Part shown: piece by piece, positions 1 to 12,700 of the stretch
Layout of the letters: every line of letters starts with the position of its first letter
Numbering within the stretch: position 1 is the stretch's first letter
Origin: Dipetalonema caudispina
Lineage: Eukaryota; Nematoda; Chromadorea; Rhabditida; Onchocercidae
Length of the DNA stretch: 64,000 nt
Reading direction: 5' to 3'
Assembly (NCBI GenBank): GCA_013365325.1
Contig: JABVXV010000096.1
Location: forward strand, 62,001 to 126,000
Notes under the pieces: model-generated
What the model was told of the DNA's origin: nothing
What the model saw: only the letters and a program-made list of their open reading frames with translations
Database searches by the model: none
Made by a program: the position numbers and the translations under genes

Positions 1-527
1 TAAAGGTTTTTTTTTTGTAGGGAGAGTGGAAAGTGGAGAAAGTTATATATTCGTCAAAAAATTTCACTCTTTTTTAAAACGTTAGAAATTTTTTCCCTTC
101 ATATTTTCATGCATAACAAAGCATAAACCATTGTAACAATTATTTAACTGTTTATATAATTGAATTTTTTTTTTCTTACAAATATACTTTACATTACACT
201 TAATAATAAGTTTTTTTTTCCCCTCAATAAAGGGAAACGAAAGAAAAATGGAAATATTAAAGCTTAATGAAGCAGAAAAAAAGTTGCATAAGCACAATGT
301 GCTAAAAAAAAAAATGGTAAACAAGTTAAAGTAATTTACTAATAACTGATTTGCTCTCTAAGATAATTTATTAAGTGATCTAACATTATTAGTAGAGTAA
401 AGCATTTAAATTAGGAAAAATATATTCGTGTATTAATATGGTGTTTCAGGGAAATTTTTTCAAATTTAATAAATTTAATGATTACAGGTTTGATTGAAAA
501 AGAAAAAGCCTGTAAACGATATACAAA
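1..527. other. AT-rich upstream region of the trehalase gene
   Basis: No convincing coding exon is seen here. The stretch holds poly-A/T runs and a minus-strand open frame at 82-324 with AT-driven composition (F, K, I and N rich) that I do not accept as a gene. The likely 5' flank of the trehalase lies near the right edge, where a TTACAG acceptor sits just before the start codon. Confidence 0.5.
486..487 (+). promoter_or_regulatory. Possible trans-splice (spliced leader) or 5'UTR acceptor before trehalase
   Basis: The sequence gattacag ends at 487, 40 bases before the ATG at 528. A strong acceptor with no upstream coding exon fits spliced-leader addition, which is common in nematodes, but a 5'UTR intron is equally possible. 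No donor was identified. Confidence 0.35.
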
Positions 528-3500
528 ATGTCGTGGCTATTTCTTCTAATTTTATTTCTGGTAGATTACAATCCAAATTATCTACCGCTAGATTACTTTT
601 CATCGAGGCATAGTTATGATGTTCGAATTATCAGTAAAATAATGGTGAAAGCAGCAAAAGGCAAGAAAAAGGCTAAAGAAATGACAACAACGGCAGCTTA
701 CATCGAGACTACCGATTTAAAGCGCCGAAATTTCCTACCAAGTCGAGATATTATCACAAGCACTGCGGTTGCTTCACCAGTTTATCCATGTGATGCGAAA
801 AATTCGCCGAATTATATGATTTACTGTCAGGGTGAACTGTTACATGCTGTAGCATTAAGTAATATCTTCAAAGATCCGAAAACATTTGTGGATAAACCGA
901 TTAAGAAAGAACCAGAAGAAGTAATTGTTGCGTTCAACCAAAAATTCCCTACTCAAATTAATATCAATGATCGCGAAGCATTGCTTTCATTCGTGGATGA
1001 ATATTTCGATGTCGAAGGAAGTGATATCCAAGAGTTTGTTTCTCATGATGATTTTCCTTTCGTTTCTGCAAAATTCACTTCAGTTAATAATTTCAGTATT
1101 TCATGAAGTTAATTGCTTTGATTAGATATAGTCTCAGGAAATTTTCCTTACCAGTACCGAGAAATATACATTTTCATTTGCTAAAATTACAATTTCTACT
1201 TCAAGATTTTTTAATCCAAAGAAAAAAACACACAAATTTTTTATATTAAAGAATAATTTTAGATGTCCGGAAGATACAATGGAAGACTGGAGCGATGAGC
1301 CGGAATATTTAGTAGCAATCGAAGATCAAGAATTACGTCAATTTGCTTTGGAAATCCATGCATTATGGAAAAAACTCTGTCATATCGTTAAGCCTGAGGT
1401 TACGTTCGATAAAAAATGTTCTCTAATGATTGTTTTTATTCTGGATCTAGTTAATATTTAAGCCAAAAACTTAACCTTTAAAACCTGAAAGAAAAACGGT
1501 AGATATATATTGACTAATTAATTAATTTTCACTTTACTCTTGTTTTCAATTCTAAAAATCTCAACAGATAAACTATCTTCTCTTGAAATTGGATCATTCA
1601 GGTAAAGAATAACCCAAAACGTTATTCGGCATTATATTTGCCATATGAATTTATGGTAGCAGGTGGACGATATCGTGAATTTCATTACTGGGATACTTAT
1701 TGGATCATTAAAGGTTTGCTTGCTTCAGGTATGTTACATCTTTTAATTAAGATGAATTGAGTTCTGACGAATCATATTTGGGAAGTTTAGTTTCTCTCTC
1801 AAATAGCCTTCTAACTTTTTCTTATTTTCTTCCATTCAAAATTAGTCCCAACTACTAAAATTAATTTATTTATTGGAATTGTTGAGCTTAGAACAATATG
1901 AATTTTGAAATGCAGTTTTCTACCATGTCATAATGTTTCTTCAAATAATATATTATTGTAACCCCTATACATAATTTGTTTTTTGGTACATTATTGTAAT
2001 AGAATAAAATTTTGCATCATTTTGTATTAAATTAAAAGGAAGTACAGTTATTCAACAGTAATATTATAGTGTTACAGTATCTATTCCTTTTTTAAGGTAT
2101 GCATGATACTGTAAAACATATACTTCAAAATTTCAAATATTTAATTGAAAAATATGGATATATACCAAATGGTGGTCGTACTTATATGCTACAGCGTACC
2201 CAACCACCGTTTTTTATTCCAATGGTTTACGAATATCATACTGTAACGGCGGATGATGAATTTTTGCTCAGTGTTATGGGTTCTATGGAAACGGTAACAT
2301 TTTTATGGAAATTTAAATTTTCCATTAATAACAGCATTTCATTGGTATATTTGGCCATTGCTTTTGAAGATATTGATATATTATTCCAATTAGTTTAAAT
2401 GAGGAAAAAACCTCAATAATATTGTCAAAATAATAAATTAACTAAGATTAGATGTTTCGAATTACTGAAATAGCAAGTTATTAAAAATAAATTTAACGAT
2501 TTGTGAAATTTATCGCATATTATATGTAGTAGTTTCATTCTGAAATTCTATAAATGTTATGGAAGAGAAAATTACGAATAATCAACAGTGAAATTTTCCT
2601 CATCATTATGCTTTCATCATTAGTTAATTAAGATTCCAATAATAGTATATTAATAAAAGAGATGGAAAAATAATTGGAAGAAAGCGTAATAGTAGCAAAT
2701 AAGATGTTCAGAAATAATTTGATAAATTATTTGTTGGATTAAAGATTACTAATAAACTCAAGAGTTTCATTTATGTATCAAAAATAATTAAATGGAAAAA
2801 TGATTAATTCAATGCCTATTTAAACCTTTATAAATATACGCTTATTCATGCATGTACACTGTATATATATTTGTAATCAACTAATCTTCTAGGATTATTT
2901 TAGGAATTTGCATTTTGGAAAAAATATCGGACAAGAACAATTCCAAAAAATGGAAGAAATCATACGATATTTCAATATATTTCTCCTGTCAATACACCTC
3001 GGTTAGTGAACTTTTCAGGTTATCATTTCATAATTATAATTGTATCATCATAACAGTTCAATATCATAATGAATCGTTGTGCTTCTTGTCTCCAATTCTA
3101 AATTTTATAATTAATAACATGAAATTCCACCATATTTTTGTAGTCCAGAAGCATATCGTAGTGATTTTTTTGCTGCTGAAAATGTTCCGGAAATTAAACG
3201 TCGACAAATATGGAATGATATCAATAGTGCTGCCGAATCCGGATGGGATTTTAGCAGTCGATGGCTTAGCAATAGCAAAACGATGGATACTATTGAAACA
3301 TCAAATATTGTACCTGTTGATTTGAATGCTTTAATGTGTTGGAATATGGAAATTTTAGCACATTTACACGGCGAAATTGGTAAAATATTGAACGATTTCG
3401 AATTTTCATCAAATTTTTACTAAATTATTTTATTAATATTTACTAATACCATTTACATTGTTTAAACAAACAAAGGGTAAATGCTATTATGATGTTTGTT

Positions 3501-6002
3501 ACTTCTACTTCAAACATGTGCACTATTTAAAAATACATTCTTAATTAATTTTAACATTTCGCCTATATTATGGTAATAGGAGGAGAATCGAATGACTTTA
3601 ATCAATTAATTATGTTATGTTCCTAATTAGTGGTCATGCTGACCAATTACGACATATTCAAAATGATTCAGCGAGAAAAATCGGAACTTTTGCATAGTAA
3701 AGTATACGACAAACTATTTGGAATCAATTTATAACTTATATTTTCTTGGCAATAAAGCAAAAAAAACTTTAGATTGACAAGAAATCAAGAAGTCACTTTT
3801 TTTTTCACTTTAAATTTTAGTTTTTCAATTTAAAAATTTGAAATTATTTTATTTTTATCATTATCATTTAGGTGATACAAGTCGTCGAGCAGAAATAAAC
3901 ACTGAAAGAGCAAAGTTTGTTGATACTTTTGAAGCAGTATTTTTTGATGATCGTGAAGGTTCTTGGTTTGATTTCAATTTAAATACTGGTGAAAGAGTCG
4001 ATGATACATATCCATCTATAGCTGTTCCTTTATTTACCGAATGTTATAGTAGTTTAAATAATCCAATGTTAGTTGAAGTATTAGGAACATTACAACGCAA
4101 AGGATTATTACAATTTCCTGGTGGTATACCAGCAAGGTAATTATTTTTTACAAATTAAGGGTCAATATAATTATTTACCTATAGAAGGATTTTCTTTATT
4201 AATTTTTGTAATTAATAGATATTGAAGTACTATTATTTATTATTCATTTAATATGATTTATTAAAAGATATTAATCTTATATGGATATTATATCAAATGA
4301 TATAATTAAATTATTTCACCAATAAATATTTAGTTAATATTTAATTAATAGAATGATTGATTAATAACAATAAGAAAGTAGATCTTTATGATTATTACAG
4401 TTTGATTCGTAGTTCGAATCAGCAATGGGATTATCCTAATGGTTTTGCACCAATAAATCATATGGTCATCGAAGGTTTACGGAAATCAAATCATCCAATG
4501 TAAGTGATATGAATAGTTCGTTACCTTTTGAGTAAGTAAATTTTAAAATTGAAATTATATTCTAAGAAGGGAATCAGCACACTGAATGATTCCAAGAAAG
4601 TTGATGATAGTTAAAAAGTAAATTAGATTAATATTAATAAGCCTATAAAATTCATACATTTGTCATGTGGCCATATTTTGGTTTTTAGTCAAAATCGAAA
4701 TAAAATATTTAAAATCGATATTTTACTTCATGCCTCAATGTTTTTTGTTTTGAAATCAAAAAATGAGGAAAGAATGAAAAGAAGAAATGAGATAACACTT
4801 ATTTGCTAAAATTAAAAAAAAAAAAAAAAAAATTGAAGCATTTTTATTCTACCGAATAATTTACCAATCACTGATAGTGTTACTGATAATTATCAGTGAT
4901 TAGGTTGATAATGGCAGATTGGATTAGATAGTTCAATAATCATTAATGGTGTTGATGCTAACTGTTAGAGATTAAATTAATAATAAACAATTGAACTGAT
5001 AAATTTTAGTATGCAACAAAAAGCATTCGAATTAGCAAATAGATGGATCAATCGGAATTATAAAGTTTATCAAACTGATCATAAATTATGGCAACGATAT
5101 GACGTAGCTAAAGATCATGTAAAATCAGCAAGTGATGATGATTACAGCAATGAGGTACTAAGCAAATCTTTTTCTTAATCGGAAAAATTATGCATTTTAT
5201 TTTTATGCATAATTTTTTAAGAATTGTCATTGTTTTTATCTTTTTGAAAGGTTTTCAATTAAAATTTAAACCTTTCAAAAACAAATATTAAATTTAAGAA
5301 AAAAAGAAGAGAAATTTCTTCAAGTACAATTAAATTGTAGTAATTGTAGCTAGGAAATGAAAATATAGAATTGAATTAATATCAAATATTCTACGTTAAT
5401 ATTTCTTAAATGAATTAAATTACCACAAACAAATACGAAATAAATGATTGTTTTTTCTAAATATTATTTCCTTTATTTAGCATTTAATTTTATTCATTTC
5501 TTACTGTAAAATAGAACTAAATTTTGTCGGAACAAACTTTTTTCTTATTTTTAATATTAGCAAGAAAAAGAAAATTAAATTTTTTCAAATTTAAATAATT
5601 TCAGCGGATAATTTGAATAATTAATAGCATTTTATGCTATGCTGCTCCATTTTTAACTCTCTTAAAATGGTAGCAATTTTCAAACAAAAAAAGTAAATGA
5701 TGAATAATGAGTACATTTGGAAAAAATTTCGAATTAAAATAAAATTTTAAGCAATTCTAATCTTCTTTCCCTTTAATTAGGAAGGTTACGGTTGGACAAA
5801 TGGTGCATTGTTGGATTTAATGGTAACGTATAGTAAACGGATTAGTGTATCCGATAAGATCACTACAGCCGATGTAACCGGAATAATGGATAATGAACCA
5901 ACTGATATATTAATAAAAAAGTTGGAAAATGTATTTGGTTCATGGATATCCGTAAAGAAACGTTTGATCCGTACTGCTTCTTACATTCTGAAATGTAATT
6001 AA
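528..6002 (+). CDS. Trehalase (glycoside hydrolase family 37), ten exons
   Basis: Hydrolyses alpha,alpha-trehalose to two glucoses. Exons by splice site and phase: 528-1037, about 1263-1398 (1252-1398 keeps frame), 1602-1728, 2097-2293, 2904-3001, 3144-3379, 3872-4136, 4401-4499, 5010-5154 and 5781-6002. The total is about 680 residues, at the long end for the family. The N-terminus has a hydrophobic run (WLFLLILFLV, residues 3-12) that suggests a signal peptide or anchor. Family marks seen in order are IYCQGELLHAVALS; AGGRYREFHYWDTY (signature 1, with P to A, F to Y and Y to H changes); NGGRTYMLQRTQPP; SGWDFSSRW, which carries the catalytic Asp; QWDYPNGFAP (signature 2, with W to F); and EGYGWTNG. 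The glycine-rich loop usually found before GFGWTNG is replaced by SASDDDYSNE. All joins from exon 2 on are in phase. Exon 1 to exon 2 is not, unless the weaker acceptor at 1250-1251 is used. The ATG at 528 was chosen because it gives the secretory-like N-terminus. Identity is secure; which trehalase paralogue it is remains unknown. Confidence 0.9.
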
Positions 6003-6706
6003 ATTCGACAACGATAATAGTAATTATATAGTGAATATTATAAATTTTTGTTGTAAATAAGTTATATTAAAATGCTAAAGTTGTTTGCATATTGATAGTT
6101 TGATCAATGATACAATTAAATATATTTGAAAGAAAAAAAATCTGTCATTACACATAAATCATTTTCTTTTCATTTTTATTAAAAATACAATTAAATTCCA
6201 GATTAAATCTCGATCATTATCGATTATTTTGTCTATCAAAGAGATTTAAAATAATTTTTTTTTAATGATTAAATAAAGGTTCATATCATTCTTGCTACGA
6301 TTAACAAACAATATTAAAAAACAAATATAAATAAATAATTGGAAAATAACAAAAAGTCAGAAAAAAAAAAAGAAGAAATAGTAAACAAAGCAAAAAAAAA
6401 AAAAAAACCCAATCATTAAAAGTTTAGATTAGTGAATGATAATTTTCACAATAATCAAATCATCAATTCATACAAGCAAATTTAATACAACATTTATAAT
6501 TATAATTGATATAATTTGAATAGATGTAAAAATTATTTAATATTTTAATTGTACTTTACAATTCTTTTCATAGAAAAAAAAAATGAAACTTTTTTCTTTT
6601 TTTTTTTTTTTACAATTTATATTCCTTTTGAATGAAAATAAAGGAAATGAAATGATTGGTATATTATTTGATCATTGAAGATTCATTCATTTTATTGTTA
6701 TCTTAC
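6003..6706. other. 3' flank of trehalase, AT-rich
   Basis: No coding signal is seen. It contains an AATAAA at 6272-6277, a possible but distant polyadenylation signal, and several poly-A/T runs. Confidence 0.4.
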
Positions 6707-6708
6707 AG

Positions 6709-6788
6709 AATCAGAATCTTCCAAGACTTTTTTGTTATTCATTGATGAGAAGACAGATGGATCGGATGGAGCGGAAAGAGGAGGATAA
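6709..6788 (+). other. Candidate terminal exon with coding-like composition
   Basis: A good acceptor (ttatcttacag, ending 6708) is followed by a frame reading SESSKTFLLFIDEKTDGSDG and then five more residues before TAA at 6786-6788. The frame starts two bases into the exon, so it needs an upstream exon ending in phase 1. Composition is hydrophilic and clearly less AT-driven than its surroundings. It could be an alternative 3' exon of the trehalase gene: a phase-1 GT at 5971-5972 inside the last exon would join it in frame. It could also be the end of an unseen gene, or chance. Confidence 0.28.
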
Positions 6789-9700
6789 AAGCATTTATAG
6801 TTTCCTTTCATTTGTCATTTATCCCTCCCATTTCGTTTCTTGTCCCTTTTCTTTTCTTTATTTGAAATTTAAATTTATTTGAAATTTTCAAATCGATTTA
6901 TTTTTGTTATAAGAAATTTTCCAAAAATTTTTAATTTTAACAATTTTTTGAATAAATAGATATATATGTTTGTTGGATAATTTCGATCAATTATTGTTTA
7001 TATTAAAATTAATATCATTATTAGTATTCATCATTATCATATCATTCAATCAAATCTTTAAATAATCCATCATCCATTTTTTATGCTTCATTGGAAATTA
7101 TTTTTTTTAAAAAAAAAAATTAATTTTGAAATAATACCGAAAATTATCGCCATTCTGTTGATATCATCAGTAATAGTTGTGATAATGATGATAAAAAAAA
7201 AAGTTGCTAAATATTAGCAAATGTAAATAATACCAAACAATTTTCCTTATCATCATTATCTTTATCATCCCTGTTTCCTATCATTAATATTTTTATCACT
7301 ATCATTTTCATCTCATTTTTTTTTTTCTTTACTTGAAGTAATTACAATTATATGTTAGGGAAAAAAACGAAAACATGTAAACAAAAAATTTTAATGTTAA
7401 AATTTTGACAAAAAAAAAAAAAAAAAAGAAGAAATGAAATGGATAGTTTACAATCAATATTAGCTAATAAAAAATTTGGCATTTGCCAGGCAAGGATCAT
7501 TTTGTTGTCTGTTCAAGTTGACAAGAAATAAACAGAAGGAAGGAATCTTTTGGAATACTTTAGAAATATTGATAATACGATTGATCAATAGAATCATTTA
7601 TTTCTTTCCTCTTTCTTTTTTTCTTATTTGGATAAAATTGGATTTATTATTTTTGGTTAAAATATTTTAGGTATATTTGAGAGATTTATTTTGTATCAAA
7701 AAAAAAGAAACATTTCAATAAATCAAATTAATTCTAAACAATTATTAAATAATATATCTTATCTTTATTTGATATAGTTGCTAGTATTGATTAGACTTTT
7801 TTGATATGTAATTGATTGGTTAAAATGAAATGATTATTATTTTGATTGAACACATCTATCATTAGTTATTTTAATTTAGCTGAACTTTTGCTTTTTTTTT
7901 CTCGTTTTTGTTTTTATTTTCGTTTTTTTTTCGATTGAAATTTACATTTTAATGCTTATTTTTAAACTTTAATTTCATTTTTCTCGCTTTTAACATCTTG
8001 CAAATTTAATGTAAATGTACGGTACTTTTATATCTTCCCATATTTTTGTTGTAATTGAATGCATAATATCAGATGATCTGATCGTTCTGATCAGCACTTA
8101 CAGATAAAATGCTAACAGTTCAACAACGGACATTTTATTCCAATATTTTCCTCTTTTTTCGTCGAAAAATTCAAATTTATTTCCTAAATTTTCATTTTCT
8201 GCTAAGAGAAATTTCCATTAATTAAAATTTTTTCATCCGAAAAGCAAAAAATTTATTCCGTATCATATCGTTTTTCATTTAACAAAATTTTAAATTATAC
8301 TAAAAACTCATCTGATAGATAAAACGGTAAAAAAGTCGGATGTATAATTCCTTATTATAAATATTCGGTATTTGATATGGATAAATTTTTAAGATCGAAT
8401 AGTTTCATAAGATTAGAAAAATAATGACAGTTATGAGATAAAATCAGATTAGCTCAATTTTACAAGATTGAAAAATCTGATAGAATTTGTAAAGAATAAT
8501 TATTTGTAATAAGGAAGAATTATAGAAATAGATAGATTTAAAGGATTGAATGCATAAATATTGTAAAATTGTATGAATTCATTTATTAGACCGGAATAAT
8601 TTCCTAAAATATCACCGAAAGTGACAATTAGTAACATATTTGATGTTTCATCTTCTCTCGTCCATTAACTCCCGGAAATATTTTCAATACTTATATGGGA
8701 CAAAATTTGGATAATAACTGGTTATTTTCTAATTTTATTTCCATTTTAATTAAAATCCATCATAAGATGCACAAAAATCGAAGCATTGTCTCTTAACTTT
8801 TTACTCTATTTCAATTCAAACCTAGTTATTTAGGTTATCATTTTTTAATTTAAAATGAAAAAATCCCATCATGTCATTGAACCTGTCAATCATTTGGAAA
8901 CTTCCAATTTCCAATTTTTCGGCAAAATTGGATGAATGATGAAAATAGCATTTCTAAATTTTACCATTCATTAACAATTAACATTTGTATATAATTTTCG
9001 ACCCTTTTTTTTTTTTTCTCCATTCTAATTTACTGATGAAAAAATAGAAAAGATTATGCAAATTTTATCCTTTTTTACGTTTTTTTTTTTTTACGTTTTA
9101 TAATTTTACATAAAAACTTTTTTCAGTTTTCCTCACTAAATTCTTTTCATTACATTTTCTTTGAAATGTTTCGAATTAATTGCTTTTAATTCCTTTTACC
9201 TCACTCCATTTTCTCTCATTCATTTACGGTTCTATACTTTTGATTTAATATTTTCATAAACAAGAAAAAAGAAAAAAAAAAACGTTTTTCCCCCTTCCTA
9301 AATTTTTTTTTAACTTTTTTCATTTTCATGTCATTTACAATATGAATCATCGTTTTCTATCATCAACGAAACAAGACAATCGATTAACATATTCGTGATA
9401 TATTTGTCATTTATTTCAATATTATTCAAAGCAAAATTTACATTTTCAAAAAATATTTCTTTTTGTTAAATGGAAAAATATAACTGAAATTTTAAAATGC
9501 ATTTGCAAAAAAAAAAAAAAGAAATTTTACAATTCTAATGTTATTATTACATATTTACATCATACATCGTATCACTTGTATTGCTGATACGTATCATTTT
9601 ATAACATTCAATTGATTTCACGTATTTCTGTAGAATGGCTCAATTGCAACGATTTTGTAATATGAACAAATCTTAAATCAATGAATGAAAAACTTTGAAA

Positions 9701-12700
9701 AACTTCAATGAATTAAGTTATTCAAAGTTATTTCAAATGAAAACATACGAAATCATTAATTTTAATTGTTAATGATAAATGATTAAGAAGTGAGTTTTTA
9801 ATTTGATTTACTCATTGGAACCATTTTTTTTTTCAGATTTTTGAAAATTTTAAAGCTCATCGAGTGTTGAAAACTTTTCAAACAATTTTTTTTTTCAAAA
9901 TCTTAAAGAAAATTTTCTTCTAGAATTTCATTTTTATGCTTTTCTTCTAAAATCTCAAATTATGTGAAAATGAAAATAACACTCTTTTTAACATGTGTTG
10001 CAAAGTTTCATGACGCCATCAAAAATTCAACAGATTTAATCCAAAGTTAAATTTTTCGTCTTATAATTGATGAGTTTTTGACGAAATTTCGTTTCCTTTT
10101 TTTTTGTTAAATTTTACATATACTTTTGAAACGTTTAAGTCTTACCTTAAAGTAAATAAAAATTTTTTAAGGATGAAAATTTGAAGACATATTTCGTTTT
10201 AAAATCACAATTTTTTTTCACTTTATCGATAATTATGGATAAATTTCAGATTGGAAAATATTAGCAAAATAAATTTTGTCATTGGTTTATTTCTTGTTCC
10301 CTTTTTTTGCTTAATTTGATCCGTTTAATCTGATCTGTCTTTTTTTTTTAAAAAAAACCGTTTTCTGGTGCAGTCTTAAGTGGTCGGAAAAATTCACAAA
10401 GACAAAAGAAGTATGATAAATCATAAATCTCTTCTTTAAACTATAAGCGAATCATGATTATCCGATGCCATATTAGTTAGGGAAGATAATCATAAAGGAG
10501 GTATTACCATAAATGAGTATTTTTAATTTGCACCGAATTTCATCTTAATAAATCATATATGACAGGAAATATTATTATTACATATAGGTGATTAGAATAA
10601 CAATTTCAAAATTTTTAATGTTTTAAACAAAAAAAAAAAAGAGAAATTTCGTCAATAAAACGAAAGAATCATCGGAAATAACATTCTAAATATTTGCATA
10701 TAAATGTATATATATCACTCAATATCATGATATAATTTATTGAATTTTCAAAATTTTACAATATTTTATAATTCGTAAAGCAGAAACACTTTTCTAAATT
10801 ATGTTAATATTTGGTGAAAATTAAATTATTTGCAAATGATGACCTTTTTCCGTTTAATTTTCAAAATTTGTTAGCTTTCAAAATAAAAAAATTCATTTTT
10901 TTATCAGCAAAATATATATTTATTTTTTGTAAGATATGCATATTTGTAATTATATACTTAAATGATAATATTTTGCATTTCATACTATTTTTTTTTTTTT
11001 TTTTTGGAACATTTAATTATTACTCGCATTAAAGCTTGCAACTAATAATTTATAATCTGTTTAAGTTTGTTTATTTTAAGTTTGCAATTAAATTTTACAA
11101 ATAATTGAAACATTTGTCACATAAAACGGTTCACTTCCCTTCAATTCGTTCCCTTTCCTCTTTTTTTTTTTTTTTTTTTTCATTTCCATTCATATTAATT
11201 TAACTTTTTATTTTTTCAAATGTTATTTAGTTAACAAACATATGCGCTATTATTCGAATTTTGGATGTTAATCTTTTTCCTTTTTTTTTTTTCTTCTTCG
11301 CTTTTCATTCTTTTCCTTTTTCCTTCTTTTTTTTTTTTTTTTTTGTTGAGAGAGAAAATTTTACATTTTGAAAATATATTTTAAGGCCTATTCATCCATG
11401 CATATGTTATAAATTTCATAATATGGCATTGTGAAACATTCAACAAATGCTTTTTTCTAATTTTTTTTTTTTCAATTTTAAATGCTTTGTATTATTTGTA
11501 TCGAAAAAGAAGAAAAAATTTTATTTTATTATTTCGTTTGTTGTCTGAAAAGAAAAGAAGAAGAGGAGAAAAAAAAAAATTATTGCTCTTTTGCTTCAAG
11601 TATGTAAAAATGCTTGTTGAAATTTCGTTGAAAATCATTGGAACAGATGTAATTTGAAAAAAAAAAAAAAAAAAGAAAACGGAAATGAATGGATAGCAAT
11701 TGTTCTATTTTTTTTTAAAAAATTTCTAAAATCAGCTGCTTATAATTCTTCTTCTTCTTCTTTTTGTACTGTTTAAAACATTAAAAATTAAAAAAAAAAA
11801 AATAAAAATATGGAAAAAAAAGAGAGAGAAATCATTTTTGAGATTCATTAAATTTAACTTTTTTTTTTTTAAATTATTTATTCGAAATTTTGCCAATTAT
11901 TGGATAATTTTGTTATCTTTAATTTGCAGTAATTTTTTTTTTTGTACAAATTAATTTGATAGATATAATATATTAAATGCAATACAAATAAAAATAATAT
12001 TAAATTTTTCAAAGGAAAAAAAAAACCAAGTGACATTGAAGTTTAAATTTGATAAAAACAAATTGTAACAGTTGTTTTTTTTTTTTTTCTCTCCTTTTTT
12101 CCCCTTTTTATTCTTCCAACAATTGTTACTGTTAGTTTTGTTTTATTTTAGTTCAGTTATAGAAAAAGAAAAATGTTGTTGGAAAATTTTTGTTAACAAT
12201 TTTTATTTATAAGAGAATAAAGAATATCTTATTGAATTTAATTATTATTCATCAATTATCAATTTTATCAGTTGCTATTAATTTATCATATGTACTTGAT
12301 TCGTATTTTTATTTATTTACTTTATCAGTTATTATGTCTCATTAATTCTTATTCGATTATTATTTACACAATCATTAATGTTATCACTTGTCATCTTCCA
12401 TGATTATTATTCTATTATTACTTATCAATTATCAACTTCATCAGTTTTCATGTATCTTTGATTCATATTCCTTGTTATTTATCATTTATCAATTTCATCA
12501 ATCATTATGACTATCATATTTCCTGAATTTTTGATCCATTATTATTTTTAAGTTATTCCTAAATTTCGATGCAACTTTAAACTTTCAATTGTTTAAAGAA
12601 TAATATATTTGTCAAATTTTGCAATGTTATGAATTTTACAAAGAATTAATTAGGTTTTTATGAATTTATAAATTAAAATTTTTAGTGTATTTGATTTTTT

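Noticed and set aside
8102..8133. Minus-strand ATG with 11 codons before a perfect GTAAGT donor, joinable in phase to a frame near 7500
   Set aside because: The combined product is only about 26 residues and the acceptor is weak. Such pairs are expected by chance.
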